Assembly (NCBI GenBank): GCA_021613335.1
Contig: JAJTWR010000032.1
Location: 781,001-845,000, forward strand
Source of the DNA: Whitmania pigra
Taxonomy: Eukaryota > Annelida > Clitellata > Hirudinida > Haemopidae
Reading direction: 5' to 3'
Length of the DNA stretch: 64,000 nt
Part shown: positions 26,266-41,520 of the stretch, piece after piece
Layout of the letters: every line of letters starts with the position of its first letter
Position numbering within the stretch: position 1 is the first letter of the stretch
Program-made: the position numbers and the translations under genes
Notes under the pieces: generated by a model
Told to the model about the DNA's origin: nothing
What the model saw: only the letters and a program-made list of their open reading frames with translations
Database searches by the model: none

Positions 26266-28104
26266 CAGTGTTGTAAAAATTACCTCATTTCGGTAATTAG
26301 GTAAAAGTAAAAGTAAAAGCTCAAAAAGCTACTTATGTATAAGTAAGAGTATTGTCTCAAAAATTTACTCAAGTAAAAGTTACAGCATCTAAAAATTTCT
26401 TTTAAGTAAAAATTATAAGTAACTTTGATGCCGCCATTATTGTGATCATACGTCATTCTGCATTATTTAACAGGAATCGTTAAAACAATTAATGGTATTA
26501 ACTGCTAGTACTAACAGTCGATCAGTGATAACATTTGAACTAATGCATTCCTTTGGTGTTTTTATTATTTATTACAATCACAAACTTTTGTTAATTTTTA
26601 ACATAAATAAGTCTTCGAATAGTTTGTCATTCATTATGCTCCTTCGAGTGTTCAACTGGATAGATAATTTCTTCAGGGTATCGCTTCCAGTACTAATGTT
26701 CATGTCATCTGATCGGTCTCGAAGATACAGTATCAGAATATCAGTTGACTTTGTGCGATTGAAGAAACTGTCTTCAACACTGTCAGCATCAGATGAATGA
26801 GATGCTTTCAGTTCGTCCACGATTGCTGCATTAGAAGATGCAGCCAACAGATTTTTCAAGTGCTGAAATTGATTAATCTGATTTAGAAGATGTATGATAA
26901 TATTAACTTTGATCCAAGAAGTACTATTATAAGTGCTATTGCCACTTTTATGCTGCATAATATGTAAACCTGAATTCCACTGTCGATCAATGAGCTGCTG
27001 TCTGTCCAATATATTTAAATAACCCGGGGGTCCGCAAATAAGTAAGTTAACTAATAACTTTATTAGAGCAGGTATTCAGTTAACGGAACTGAATAATAGA
27101 AGTTAAGCGTTTAAGGATTGAGGTACTTAAGGATGCAAATGGATATTTGGGCTTCCAAGTCGTCTTGATTCTCGCTGTTTGTCAGGTGATTATCGAGAAT
27201 GCTTTTCTGTAGCAAAAATAGATCCCACGTGCTCGGAAAAGATGCCAAATATAATTAAGTATAAATTTAATTATATTAGCAATATAAACTTAATTAATTT
27301 CCAAAAATCTAAGTATACAACAATATTTTGAACTTTGGATGGAAGATGGCAGCAGCTGTGACATCCATGTCGTTATATAAGTTCTGGAATCTTTGGTCAA
27401 TGTCATCCAACAATGCATTAATAAGCGGTTTGCATGTTGCAGACACCATTTTGGCTACCAGTTTCTCACGAAGCTTGACAACCGTTGGCAACAAATATCC
27501 CATATTCCTTAACTTCTGTTGGATGCATGCGTTCCACGTGCTTCTTCAAGTTAGAAGAACCTTCATATGCTGAACATAGTTTTTTTTTTTTTGGTTGGCA
27601 GACTAGGCAAGCATATTTATATGATCTTCCTTTAAGAATATGAAATCTGAACATTTTGTTCAAATACGGCCACGGACTATCTTCGCCCTTGTTCCTCTTA
27701 TCTTCGCTAACGACACTCGAACTGGCTTCAAAATAAATCCATGCTACGATATATTAAATCTTATATTATTATATGTATATAATATTATATATTAAAAAAA
27801 CTTCGGTATGACTAATCCACAATTTCCGATTTAACAAGAACGATGATCGGAAAGAGGGAGGTTCTCGAACGAACCAATGAATAACAATATAGAATTTAAT
27901 TTTTTTTTTAAATTAAACTAATTTAAAATTTTATTTATGTTACTTTGTAACATCTTGTACCAAAAAGGTAACGAATTAAAAGTATGACCAAAAATAATTT
28001 GTTACAAGTAAAGTACGAACTTTTTTGTAATTGTTACAAGTAAAAATTAGCAAAAAAAGTAATTACTAAAATTACTTAAATTGCTTAAATCCTCTACAGC
28101 ACTC
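26266..28104 (-). mobile_element. hAT transposon remnant (BED finger plus dimerisation tail)
   Basis: The outer end at 26266 is CAGTGTTGT and the other end reads GAGTGCTGT on the minus strand, a degraded terminal inverted repeat. On the minus strand, 27740-27466 encodes a BED-type zinc finger (YACLVCQPKKKK then NLKKHVERMHP). 27466-27330 encodes part of the core (VAKMVSATCKPLINALLDDI, IFHPKFKILL), and 26900-26578 the C-terminal part (NMNISTGSDTLKK-like stretch and DKLFEDLFMLKINKSL). The catalytic core is largely missing and a dispersed repeat (27010-27329) is nested inside. No clean 8-bp target duplication is visible. It is the same family as 51990-53334. Confidence 0.78.
27010..27329 (+). repeat. 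Dispersed ~320-bp repeat, copy C, nested in hAT
   Basis: Full-length match to copy A, including both hairpins and the GGTCCGCAAATAAG start. It splits the hAT transposase frame, so it inserted after the hAT element. Confidence 0.72.
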
Positions 28105-28109
28105 CTGTG

Positions 28110-28400
28110 ACCATTTGTAAAATTTACTAAGTCTAGATCCACATTTTCTTTCTTATCAACTTTTCTGCTTACTTTTGTATCATCTACAAATTTATATATT
28201 TTCGATGATGTATTCGTTGTTCGTTAAGATCGTTAATGTAGGCACACAAAAGTGATGGGCTTCCTTGTGGAACAATACTCACATCCATAGCCGGAGCTTT
28301 TTCTCTAATCAATGGTGCGGTACCCTATCAAATACCTTAACCAAATTTAAACTCATAACATCTAAAGCTTTTTCTTTGTCTTACCATTCAAAGATTTATG
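28110..28400 (-). mobile_element. CR1-like LINE, reverse-transcriptase core fragment
   Basis: On the minus strand, LDVMSLNLVKVFDRVPHH is followed by IVPQGSPSLLCAYINDL and KIYKFVDDTKVSRKVD. These are the D-containing block, the PQGS block and an FVDD version of the catalytic (F/Y)ADD box of non-LTR reverse transcriptases. Part of the sequence between blocks is deleted. It abuts the end of the hAT element at 28104. Confidence 0.72.
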
Positions 28401-28738
28401 AACGGCATTGCTCGGGTTAAATGTTTCTTATGGGATTGTGTAATATTAAATTAAATATTGCATCAAAAATAATTTAAAGATGTTTATTTAATCAATTTCT
28501 TTAAAATACCAGATGATTCAAAATTATGATCATTATGAAATAAAGAGTTATTCTTCGATCATCCTGAACATTTTCTTTTTATGATTTATCACTTAGATTA
28601 TGCGAATAAATTTGTTTGTTTAACCTCTTTTATGAGAAATAAAAAAAAAATTGTTTCCCTGTTAATTTTTGTTCTTATTTTTTGTTTTTTTACATAACAT
28701 CTTTTGATTAAATAACAAATAAAAATGTTTAACGTTAT
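28401..28738. other. No gene seen
   Basis: AT-rich, no recognisable feature. Confidence 0.35.
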
Positions 28739-29029
28739 AAGGGGTCATCCATAAAATGGGGGAGGAGGATCCTTCAAAAACGGATTAATGCGGACAAAGG
28801 GAAAGGGTTTCCTTTCCGCACTTTAAAAAAAAAATTTAAAAAAAAAGTAATTTTATTAAATTTTTTTTCTTTAACGATTTTATGTCGATATTTTTTTACT
28901 TACAATTAAAAAAAATGTGAAAATTTTTAAACGAGCTCAAAAAAGAAAAATTAATAAATTTTCATCATAATCTTTGGTAAATTGATTACAAACAACAAAT
29001 TGATTATTGGTTACAAATTTTACAGATTG

Positions 29030-29064
<35 letters not shown>

Positions 29065-29220
29065 TATGTACTAATAATTAATAATACTAAAATGATTATT
29101 TATTAATATTAATTTATTCGAAATATATATTTCAAAAATGTTCACGGGTAAAGGAATATATCAAAAGAGGACATATGAGGTCAAGAGGGAGGGTCAAAAT
29201 TCGGTCTTTTTGGGCGACCC
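28739..29220. mobile_element. MITE with CATCCATAAAAT-type ends
   Basis: The left end AAGGGGTCATCCATAAAATG and the right end (complement AAGGGTCGCCCAAAAAG) are degenerate inverted repeats, each followed inward by a GGGGAGG or GGGAGGG purine block. There is no coding frame. An AAT run lies inside at 29035-29062. It is related to 16312-16396 and, by its ends, to 36339-36839. Confidence 0.55.
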
Positions 29221-30958
29221 TTAATCGGGTTTTGGAGGGCATGCTCGCTAAAGAATAATTATACGGAAGAGAGGTTAATTTTGCACTCAATTAAAGCCCG
29301 CGCAATAATATAATATACTCCATTTGAATAATAACTGAACACAGATCTTAAATAAATCATATTTTCGTTAACTACTTAGTTATTATCAAAAATTATTATT
29401 ACATACAAGAAATAAACTTTTAATAATTCCTTCCATAATCATGCAAATATAAATTGACAGAATTCAAAAGGATGGCATTTTTTGTGTGTCATTTAAAACA
29501 AGAAATTCTTTACTTTCAGTGTTTTGAATAAGTTCGGGGTATGTAATGTTCATCAATACAGATATGGTTTTTGGCATGTGTTCATTATTGTGGTTGTTAT
29601 ATTATAAATTAAGTATCACTGCTTAAACAAAAAATACTAATTTAAACCAGAAAGAGAAACCACCATTTTGCTTTTCAGATACTCGTTCTGAAGTTCTGAA
29701 ATTGTGTGAAATGTTAAACATTTAGCAATGATTAAAGAACTTCATTATTTTTATTTCAGTATTTTCTTTTCCTTTTAAATAATAAATCTTGAAAGTTCTG
29801 GAATTTCACTTCCGGCAGATATATAAGATTGATTTGTCATTTTTTTTTTTGACAAACAGATCTAATTCTGTCAAATTAAAATAACATCAACAAAAGGAAC
29901 AAAACATAATGATAACTTAGTTTTGTGTCAAAAATTATTAAATTTCATGTTACAATGATTAATAATTTAAATTGTTTTGTTAAACATATTTAATCTTGTA
30001 TGTTCGTCATCTGGGCGAGTTATTTTTCATGGCTCACAATTACATTTTGGGCTTTAAAATTACTTTTTATATGATAAATATTTGATAAAGTTTTATACTC
30101 AAACTTTTGTACTGGACGAGTATAGAAATTCAATCGATTTCATTTAGTAACATTTCACTCAAATTTCAAATTTTCATACTTTTTACTTGTCTACCTAAAC
30201 AAATTGCTAGTGCAATTGATACATTAATGACCATAAACTATTAAACAACACCATATTTCAAATTTCAAAATAAAAACCATTCAAACACGTTTTATAGATG
30301 AAATGAATTTATTTAAACCACATTTTGTCTCCCTCAATTAAGTGTCCTTCTCGGAATAGCGGAAATAATTTGAAAATAATAATTAATTAAATGACACCAT
30401 TTAAAATTGATTGCGGAGATACTTAGAAAAATTTAGATAACAAATAAATAAAAAAAAATTTAGGTAAATGGTACTTAGAGATTTTTAGAACGAGTAGCGA
30501 AAAGAACCATGGAATTAACCATTAATGGAATGTGAAATTGTAAAAATGGCAAAACTGAAAAACACAGAAATTAAAGAAGAGAGCTGTTGCGGCAGTTATC
30601 ATCCTATTGAAGTTTTTTTAGTCCAGTGCTACAAAATTTGCACTCGTTGAACTCGCCTAATTTATTTGAATCCGCTTTTCAAGCTCTGACAGGAGCATAT
30701 AATGACATTTTCATTCGAGGACGTTTCGTTGTTTTAAAACGTGTTTCTGGAATTTTTACGGATACGCAACACATAATTTCATCGTTATAGCTTCAATAAA
30801 TCAATTGCACTTTTCATCAACTAGTTTGCAATTACAGTAAAAACGTAATATTTTCTTCTATATTTTCGAACATATAATTCACACGCACTGCGAGTGAACG
30901 GAATTTCTTGTTCTTTTTAAAGTTGAATTTGGGGCATTTAATGTTCATCAGTACAAAT
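29221..30958. other. Gap upstream of PC2 with a PC exon-1 relic
   Basis: At 29540-29610 the sequence resembles the PC1/PC2 start region (ATGTTCATCAATACAGATATGG) but the frame stops after about 15 codons, so it is a promoter-plus-start relic of another PC gene. 30710-30960 is the PC2 upstream region, conserved with that of PC1. The rest is AT-rich without features. Confidence 0.45.
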
Positions 30959-32974
<2,016 letters not shown>

Positions 32975-33660
32975 AATATGCATGAGGAAATAATATTCGT
33001 TTGAAGTCGAAAAAACAAAATATCAAAAACTTCATTTTACTATGTAAAATAATGTCGATATGGCTTATTTGACCCTCAATTATTTTTCTGAAGTTATTTG
33101 AAAATAAATTTTGTCTCTAAGAAAATGAAATCTTTATCACTGCTTGTAGAATATACAAATAAAATATACAAAAATAATCTTTTAATGAAGTTTTAATTTA
33201 ATTTGTTCGATTTGGGTGATAATCTGCATTGGAGTGTTTTATCTCACAGACATTAATCTACTTAAACCACTATAAATTAAAGTTATGTTGTGTTAAACCT
33301 CGACTGTAAATATCAATATCAGTCAGATCGTCTGTTTAACTGGTTCCATTCAAATAAAGATTCGCAAAACTTCAAGAAAATCAGCTAAATCGTATTTCAC
33401 CATTAAACCCACATACATTGATGTTGCTGCGATATGTAAATGGTGTTCTTATAAATAGCGTTCGAAAATGTAGTCTGTTAGGCATTTCTCTGGTCGAACA
33501 TGGAAATTGTTATGGTCATATTAATCATGTTTTGCTCAAAATCGCACAGAATAAAAATTGTATTTAATCGAATAATTTTATTTTACAAGGAACAACGATA
33601 ATAGAATGTAGAATATTTGAGATTTATGTACAAATGAGATTATACAAATAAAAGTAAAAA
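32975..33660. other. PC2 downstream region
   Basis: AT-rich, no gene recognised. Confidence 0.35.
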
Positions 33661-33840
33661 TTCGAGAGTAAAATCACTTTTTAAACACCTCATTCGTGCT
33701 TATCAAAACTTGTTTTTATTTGATAAATAAACATTTTCACAAGGAATTCACAAAGGAATGCTTACAAATCAATATATAATTAACAGTTTAGATATCTTGT
33801 TCATTTTTTTTTAATAAACATTTCTTGCTCTAATTCATTT

Positions 33841-33985
33841 TCAGGGTACATCAATTTCACAAAGGTCACAAATTGACAAATTGCACAAGAAATCGACTAA
33901 TGCAAGTTCAAAGTAACCGACTATGCAATTAAGTTTTTCATTTGTAGCAGAATTATTATAGGATGGACTTGTTTCTATGGTGTAG
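33841..33985 (-). pseudogene. PC3: exon-3 remnant of a PAN/C-type lectin gene
   Basis: The minus strand reads NEKLNCIVGYFELALVDFLC, then CDLCEIDVP and a stop. This is the end of a lectin exon 3 closest to PC4. A frameshift and a stop lie upstream, near TTP. The following 3' flank down to about 33660 also matches the PC4 3' flank (35430-35620), so a segment of PC4 was copied. Confidence 0.78.
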
Positions 33986-35430
33986 TGAAGAGGTTCTCAT
34001 CATTTCTTACGCCGCGACCCCAACAACAAAATGGTAGAAAAAAAAGTTTTCAACTAAACTATAAAAATAGTTAAACTATTCCTAACTTTGTTTAAACTTT
34101 TTCTGTCAATTCCTCACTCATATAGGTTTATGGTGCGCGGAAAGAACTACGGCTAATATAAAAATGTCGGAGGCAGAATATTGTTGGATTTTGGAGATGA
34201 GGCCGTAGTCGTTGCTAAGAGATCAGGTTTGGTTGTTGAGATGATGGCGGGCATTTGCAAATGATGTAAAAACGCGAATGAGCGTTTGATGCAATATTTG
34301 CGCGCGAGGTCGGTGAGCGTAATTTCTAAGTGAAAATAATTTCAAAAGATTAGTTAATTTGATGATTTCATTTTAAACACTAGCGTAAATAATGTGAAAA
34401 AATTAGATAACAAATAAACAAAATATAAAGGCAATTTAGGTAAATGTTTAAAGAGCATATCTGTATGTAGATAGATGAGTTTTCCGGAGGTATATTTTCC
34501 GGGTGCCGGTTATATGGAATTCATGTGCTTTTTGGAATTGTTTTAAGGCAGTAGTCAGACCATAGTCATTGATTATTGTTATTGAAATGTTTAAATGCTT
34601 TGCCAGACCTACGAGTTTTTTCTTACTCGTGATTTATGTTTTATTAATTTCATTCAGTCCCGGTGCAGTATGTTGCGATTATAGAAAATTAATTGTCTGT
34701 TTCCATTGTTTAAAATTTTGTTGCTTGTCTCGGTGATTTATGAAATTTTTCTTTTGAACAAATTTTATCGTATGGCGCCAATAATAAAGTCATAAATTAG
34801 AAAAATGTTAATGAGGACTGGACTATTATAATATTGTCATTTAAAAACAATAGAAAAATTTTGTGACAAAGTGAGGTCCCGGCATCCTTTTTCAATATGT
34901 TTGCAGCTTATATATTTAAAAATTTTATGGCGACTTAATTGAACTGCACTTAATAAACTCACTGAATCATTGGATCCTTAGCCAGAAGCTTTAATGTTGT
35001 AACTCTATGCTGAGTCAAAACAAAATTCATTTGTTTTTTCAAACTAAATTTCTAAAATACACAGCATAGCTGAAATAACAAGCATACGTAACAAAAGGAA
35101 GCAATGCAATATTATAAGAACTACATTGTTTTTATTTTACCTCTTATTTAAACATATTAAACATAAAGCAGGTGTTCTTAATAGGATTCCAATAGATGAA
35201 ATTCTAAGGCATGCTCTAAATCTGGGAAAAGTCAAGCTCGACAATTGTATTAATGAGGCAAGCACAATAAAATAATTTCCATCCACCTTTTGCCTACCAA
35301 ATAATTAAAGGTGAATTTTTCCTACGAAAGGTTGCTTTTTTGTGGATGGTGTTAAAAAGATAACATATACCCATGCAGCCAAGGGTAATTATGCAAAATG
35401 TCTTCGCTTTCGCCGCCAACCATTCTCATT
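33986..35430. other. No gene seen
   Basis: A stretch at 34110-34330 has more G and C than its surroundings (for example GCGCGCGAGGTCGGTGAGCG) but no frame or RNA that I recognise. The rest is AT-rich. Confidence 0.35.
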
Positions 35431-35620
35431 TCGAAAGTAAAATCATTTTTTAAACATCTCATTCGTGTTTATCCAAGCTTTTTTTATAAATATGTGAAAT
35501 ACCACATTTATACAATGAATTTGCAAAGGAATGCTTAAAAATCAATATATAAAATATATATATTAAAGATTAATATTTTCAATGTCTTGTTTTTGTTAAA
35601 TAAACATTTCTTGTGCTATT

Positions 35621-37640
35621 TCATTGCCAGGGCATATCAATTTCACAAAGGACACAAAATGAAAATTTGCAGAAGAAATCGTCTAATGCAGTTTCAAAGT
35701 AACCGACTATGCAAGTGAGTTTTCCATTACCATCAAAATTAGGTTGGCCTTTATTCCATGGTGTAGTAGATTTCAGAACTTTAGAAACGTTTGGAAATGT
35801 TTGCCACTGATAAGATTGGTGAAGGCCATTAACGTAAGGGCTGATTCCTGCAGTCCAAAATGCATGGAGGGATGCTCTAAGTGGACTGGAACACCTAGGA
35901 AGAACTGAAAACACAAATGTCGTACTACATAAAGTAAACAAATATGAAATTCTAAATGCACAATAATACAACCATCTGCATTCATAATTTCATAAAAAAA
36001 AGGCAGTGATTTAAGTGTGAGCTTGGCAATCTAATTAAAATAAGTTATATAATATAATCTCTATACAATTGGTTATGTAAAGTAATCCCGTTATATTAAG
36101 TTAAAAAAAACTTTCGTCACATCTTTGAGATGCCATTGTACTAGCCAATAATTAACTATGCAATAATTACGACACTCCAAATGATTTCTTAAATATATCT
36201 AGAAAATATATTTGCATTTCTAAATATTTTATAAATTTTATTTATGGAGTTTTTTATGGTCTGCCATACATGTTTGTATGTGCTCTGCATAGTTCTAATA
36301 ATATTCTATTTGTTTCCATGTTATTGATGGACACATAAGAGGCCGTCCATAAAGTTCGTCATGCTCGAGGGGGGGAGGGGGTCGAAGAAAATGTGATAGG
36401 GGGTCGGGGGGTTAAACATAAATTGGAAAATTTTTAAAAATAATTGATAAACTTTCAAAATTTTACATTTTTAAAATGATGATTCTATATAATATTTGGG
36501 AATGAAGCTCCGAAAATCACGATTAGCTCTGTGATTTCAGCTGATTTATTTTTTCAGTAAGATCGTTTATCGCTCAATAGTCCTAACAATGGATAAAGTT
36601 AATTTCTATGCATCATTGTATAATGCATATATTAAAGCATACACGTACAGGTCTAAACAGGATTGTCAAAACAAAAAGTTACTGGAATAAAATCAAGTCT
36701 GATGCTAACGTATTTGTGAAAGTGGGGGGTTGGAGGTTTTTGACGTATTTGTAGGGAATCTGAGATTTGTGACAGTGTGACATGGGGGAAGGGTTTAAAA
36801 TAATCTAAAATAGCGTGATATACTTTATGGACGGACCCTAAAAAAAAGCCATTTGTCCTTGATTGAAATATAAGAAAATAAATAAAAATAAACTGAGAAT
36901 GTTATGATATCCAATATTTACTTTCATTTCTACAGTATGAAGAAAACACCAGCACATCAAACGAATCGTCCATAACAACAGGATGAGATTGAGGATGTAA
37001 GTTGTTGCACTGAATCCTAGCCTCAGACCAATTCCAAGATCCAACCTTCATTTGGACGCACTTGTTTCCTTCGATTAAATATCTGAATCCACTCGGACAA
37101 TCTAATAATAAAATATAATGGAGTTATTTTGATTTATTTAAGTTCAAATAATTTGTGTATAATAGTAGTTATTTTTAAAATTAATTCAATTTTGATGCTA
37201 TGAAGACATAGTATTTTACAATTTTAATTAAAATGATTGAGTTCTGTATAAAAACTTGAAGGGAAATGTAAACTCAAACTTTCTGGTACTATTCAACATT
37301 TTTTTATTTAATGATACAATATTAGGTAATTACACTAACCTGGCTTAATTTGATATCCACTGCAACTTCCATTGGCCGATTCATCAAAATCATAACGAAT
37401 AACATTCTCGTAAAGCGAACAGAGCTTGAGATTCCATTGATATTTGACGCTATTGCAGTTGCTTAGGAGCAGAATTTTACAAATTGAGAAACATTCGATT
37501 GGTGATCTAGCAGGTAATTTGTAATTTGGAATGCTGTTTTTGCATAATTTGATTTTCGAATATGTTCCTCTTTGAAGATGCATAAATTCCTGATATGTTT
37601 GACAAAACAACATGAGCAAACACATTATTTCGACTTTCAT
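35621..37640 (-). CDS. PC4: secreted PAN plus C-type lectin-like protein, 3 exons
   Basis: Exons on the minus strand are 37640-37340, 37101-36922 and 35904-35621 (301, 180 and 284 nt), giving 254 aa. The signal peptide starts MKVEIMCLLMLFCQTYQ. The PAN-like module contains LCKNSIPNYK, IECFSIC, SNCNSV, KLCSLY and GSCSGYQ. The lectin part has DCPSGFRYLIEGNKC, WNWSEARIQC, HPVVMDD, FWTAGISPY, PWNKGQPN and DDFFCKFSFCVLCEIDM. It is the only PC gene on the minus strand. Intron 2 is about 1 kb and contains a MITE (36339-36839). Confidence 0.84.
36339..36839. mobile_element. ~500-bp MITE with inverted ends
   Basis: The left end AGGCCGTCCATAAAGTTCG and the right end, complement AGGGTCCGTCCATAAAGTAT, form terminal inverted repeats of about 18 bp. 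Inside the ends are G-rich blocks (GGGGGGGAGGGGGTC). There is no transposase. It lies in PC4 intron 2. Confidence 0.72.
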
Positions 37641-38651
37641 TGCGTTTAGTAAGTGTTTTTTAATTTTCAATAACAATTTAACTAGCTCCCGTATCGTAAA
37701 GAGACCATCCCAACAGCCAGGTAATGATTTTTGAAGGTTCGACTTCTGGTTGTTGTATCTTCCAAGTCAAAGACGAAAGAAGAGTTAGAGAAAATCATTT
37801 AATGACCCATAATTTCGACAGATTAAACACAATTTTTAGTGTAGAACAATGTGAACTCAAATTATTGTGGATAATTAAATTACCTTTTGTCACCTAGATA
37901 TTTTCTGTCTCAGGTTGATAGCCTACAATGTCAAGAGATTTTACATCAAGAAATGTTCTTAAAACTGGACTATATTAATTTTGATATTTTGTCAACTTCT
38001 AGTTATTAATGAAAAAAAAATAATGATTCGGATTTTGTTCCTGTAGCCAGTTTCAATTATTTGCAATTTTTATTTTAAGATTACGATCGTGCTTCAAAGT
38101 TTAAAAGAAAATTTAAAATGTACTATCACCGATTATCTTATTACTTATAACATGTTTTACCTTCGAATTGTAAATCTAACGTGTTTCTAACTGATGTGTT
38201 AAGAACTGGACATTTAAAACTATTTTTCACAGTGCATATTTAAATATTTTATATTTTTTACACCTCAGCTACGTTGCTGAATTTTTAATGTCATTCAAAT
38301 TGACTTTTAATTTATTTATAAAACCTACATCGATAAATTACAAGTGCAACTGACATTCATTAAAATAGTTATAATACGCTAAAAGAAACACGTTAATATC
38401 ATAACAATTCAAAGTAATACAGGCTCATAAGCATGTGGCAAAATAAGAAAAATTTGTTGCAACCCCTGCATTGACTCAATTTTAAAGAGTTTATGGGTGT
38501 TCCTCTTGCTATCTGATTCATTAGGTGCAATATTTTTCTATCGAAAGAACAACCTCAAAAGCTTGTCATTCAGCACAATAGCGGGAACAATTTGAAACGT
38601 TTAGGTAGTACGAAAATGAATGCTATTTTGAAATTTTCAATAACAATCATG
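37641..38651. other. PC4 upstream region
   Basis: AT-rich, no element recognised. Confidence 0.35.
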
Positions 38652-39184
<533 letters not shown>

Positions 39185-39346
39185 TGTTGTGTCCGCATGA
39201 ATATTGTGGATTACTTTTAGTTGCGACTTGACCTAGAGTTGTTTACGTTTCGAATTGAGGTTGCCGCGCGTTTCAGTTCTAATAAAGTTGTTTCGTCTTA
39301 TTACATTTAGTGTTATCTCTCCAACATTCAATATACAAATACAACA
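39185..39346 (+). repeat. 5' LTR of gypsy-like element
   Basis: Begins TGTTGTGTCC and ends ATACAACA (inverted TGTTG/CAACA). AATAAAG at 39281-39287 could serve as a polyadenylation signal. It matches the 3' LTR at 41252 with only a few substitutions. Confidence 0.9.
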
Positions 39347-39347
39347 G

Positions 39348-39360
39348 TGGCGCAGTCGAC
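39348..39360 (+). promoter_or_regulatory. tRNA primer-binding site
   Basis: TGGCGCAGTCGAC begins two bases after the LTR. TGG is the complement of the CCA end of a tRNA, as expected for minus-strand priming. Confidence 0.75.
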
Positions 39361-39420
39361 AGTCGGCAATACTAGCTTTCTGAATTGTTCTAAGTCGTTG
39401 TCGTTGAAGTTTTTTTCAAT

Positions 39421-41238
39421 ATGGCGGAATTAAAAGATATCGTCAAAGTGTTTGGATAGATGATGGCCAAACAACAAAGCGAAATGGCCAAACAACAGAA
39501 CGACATGGCCAAAATGTTTCAAGCATTACTTCAAACGGTCCAGTCGACTCCACCTCCAAAGTTTGAGTCGTTTCTACCCGAAAAAGAAGTGTTCAAAGAC
39601 TACGTAAAGAGATTCAAAACACACATGTTTGTGAATTCAATTCCACAGGCCAAAGCTGCACAAGTTTTTCTAAATAAGCAGACTGCAGACATTTACAAAA
39701 CCCTGGAAACTGTTGCTTCACAGATGTCCCCTCCTCGTAATGTCAACGAACTTTTATTTGAACAAATTATGACTTATATGGAGTCAACTTTCAACCCAAC
39801 TACATTCCTGGTAAGAGAGAGGTACAAGTTTTGGACAAACTGCAAAAGGAAACCAGGTGAGTCAATTCATGAACTGGCAAATAGAATAAGACATGCAGCT
39901 GTTACTTGTGACTTTGCAAACATTAGCAACCCTCTGGACGAATCTCTACGAACTAATTTCGTATGCAATGTTCAAAGTGAAGCGGTGCTCAAAGCTCTAT
40001 TCAGAATTCCAGAAAATTTTGAAAAAGCTGTGGGAATTGCTGCCGAAATTGAAGGGGCAGCATTAGTGGCTAAAAATACAGTGTATGGAGAAATGAGTTT
40101 ACAAGCAGACACTGTCCGGGTAGAGCATTCAAAAAGTCCAAGTTATGACAAGCAAAGCAAACCCAAAGAGATATTCAAACAAAGAAACACATTCAAGAAG
40201 TCAAACGAACCTCATTCCAATTCAAGCTTAACTTGTCACAGATGTGGAAAAAAAGGACACTGGGCAAAAGATTGTTTCTGCAAAAACATGAAATGCTTAG
40301 AGTGTGGAAAATCTGGCCACCTTAAGAAAGCCTGTTTTGCTGCAAAGTTTAAGAGAGATGTGTCCTACATCAGAACCATCCAAGGACCAGACTCATTGAA
40401 ACAAGAGATCAGATTTGGTAATTCCTCCGAAACATTTGAAATTGACAGCGGCGCTGGAGATAATTTCTGTGATGTCAAAGTCTGGAAAAGGTTGGGCTCT
40501 CCTAAACTGACACCTGCAAAGAAACTTTACCACTCTGCTACAGGAAATAGAATTTTTGTAAGAGGAGTTTTCACTACTCAGGCTGCAACTTCAAACGATT
40601 CGACCTGGAGGCCAATTACAATTAATGTTACAAACATCGAGTTTCTGAATCTGATTGGCCGAACATCAATTGAACAACTGCAAATTGATGTAAGCAAACC
40701 TTTGAAGAAAGTTAATTTAATTTCAACAAGGTCAACGTCATCAATGACAAAACAATGTGAGGAGCTTTGCTCTGAATTTCAAGAGATTTTTGAACCAGGA
40801 CTAGGATGCCTAAAGAATTTCGATTTAGACATCAAATTCAAGGAGAAAATGCAACAAAATTCAGCCAAGTATTCGATTGGACATCCGTGCTACATTAAAT
40901 ACTATGGCCCTCAGAGAGACCGTCAGCCAAGGTGGGTTCCTGCCACCATTTTCAAGAGACTGGGTAGAAGACATGTGCTAGTGAAATCCGTTCCGCATGG
41001 ACTGTTGTGGAAGAGACATGTGAAGCAGATTCGTCCCAGGTACGGAGTAGACCAAGATAATGATTCGGGTGATTATCATTGGAACAGGCCATCGGACAAA
41101 ATCAACCTTCCTACAACCAAGAAACCAAGGAAGAGAGTGAGATTTGGTGGGCCTGAAAATTCCGAGACCACGGTCGAAGAGCGGACTCTTCCGAGAAGGT
41201 CAGAACGCCTCAGGCAAAAGTCCAACCGGGGACTTTAA
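39421..41238 (+). CDS. gag-protease with post-integrase tail; RT, RNase H and IN core deleted
   Basis: The frame from 39460 is 592 aa; it is preceded in frame by an ATG at 39421 and a TAG at 39457, so the natural start is probably 39421 and the TAG is a mutation. Parts in order: capsid-like region to about residue 250; two CCHC zinc knuckles at about 259-290 (CHRCGKKGHWAKDC, CLECGKSGHLKKAC); retropepsin with IDSGAGD at about 328; the very start of the reverse-transcriptase region (LGCLKNFDLDIKFK, about 440-457); then directly the region after integrase (GHPCYIKYYG to WKRHVKQIRPRYG). The sequence between, normally several hundred residues, is absent, yet the frame stays open. It would need enzymes from a full-length relative to move. 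The insert is old enough to carry a stop but little else is damaged. Confidence 0.86.
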
Positions 41239-41251
41239 CTTGGTGGAGAGG

Positions 41252-41403
41252 TGTTGTGTCCGCATGAATATTGTGGACTACTTTTAGTTGCGACTTGACC
41301 TCGAGTTGTTTACGTTTCGAGTTGAGGTTGCCGCGCGTTTCGGTTCTAATAAAGTTGTTTCGTCTTATTACATTTAGTGTTATCTCTCCAACATTCAATA
41401 TAC

Positions 41404-41409
<6 letters not shown>
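41252..41409 (+). repeat. 3' LTR of gypsy-like element
   Basis: Begins TGTTGTGTCC like the 5' LTR and matches it to ATATACAA. The last eight or so bases of the 5' LTR are missing here and are replaced by AAT units. Confidence 0.88.
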
Positions 41410-41446
<37 letters not shown>

Positions 41447-41479
41447 TAATAATAATAAATAATATAATAATATAATAAT

Positions 41480-41520
<41 letters not shown>

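Larger units (their letters stand above)
39185..41409 (+). mobile_element. Non-autonomous Ty3/gypsy-like LTR retrotransposon
   Basis: The layout is a 162-bp 5' LTR, a primer-binding site TGGCGCAGTCGAC at 39348-39360 just after it, one gag-protease frame, a purine-rich GGTGGAGAGG before 41252, and a 3' LTR. The whole element is only 2.2 kb. Insertion was into an AAT microsatellite, so a target duplication cannot be recognised. Confidence 0.88.
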
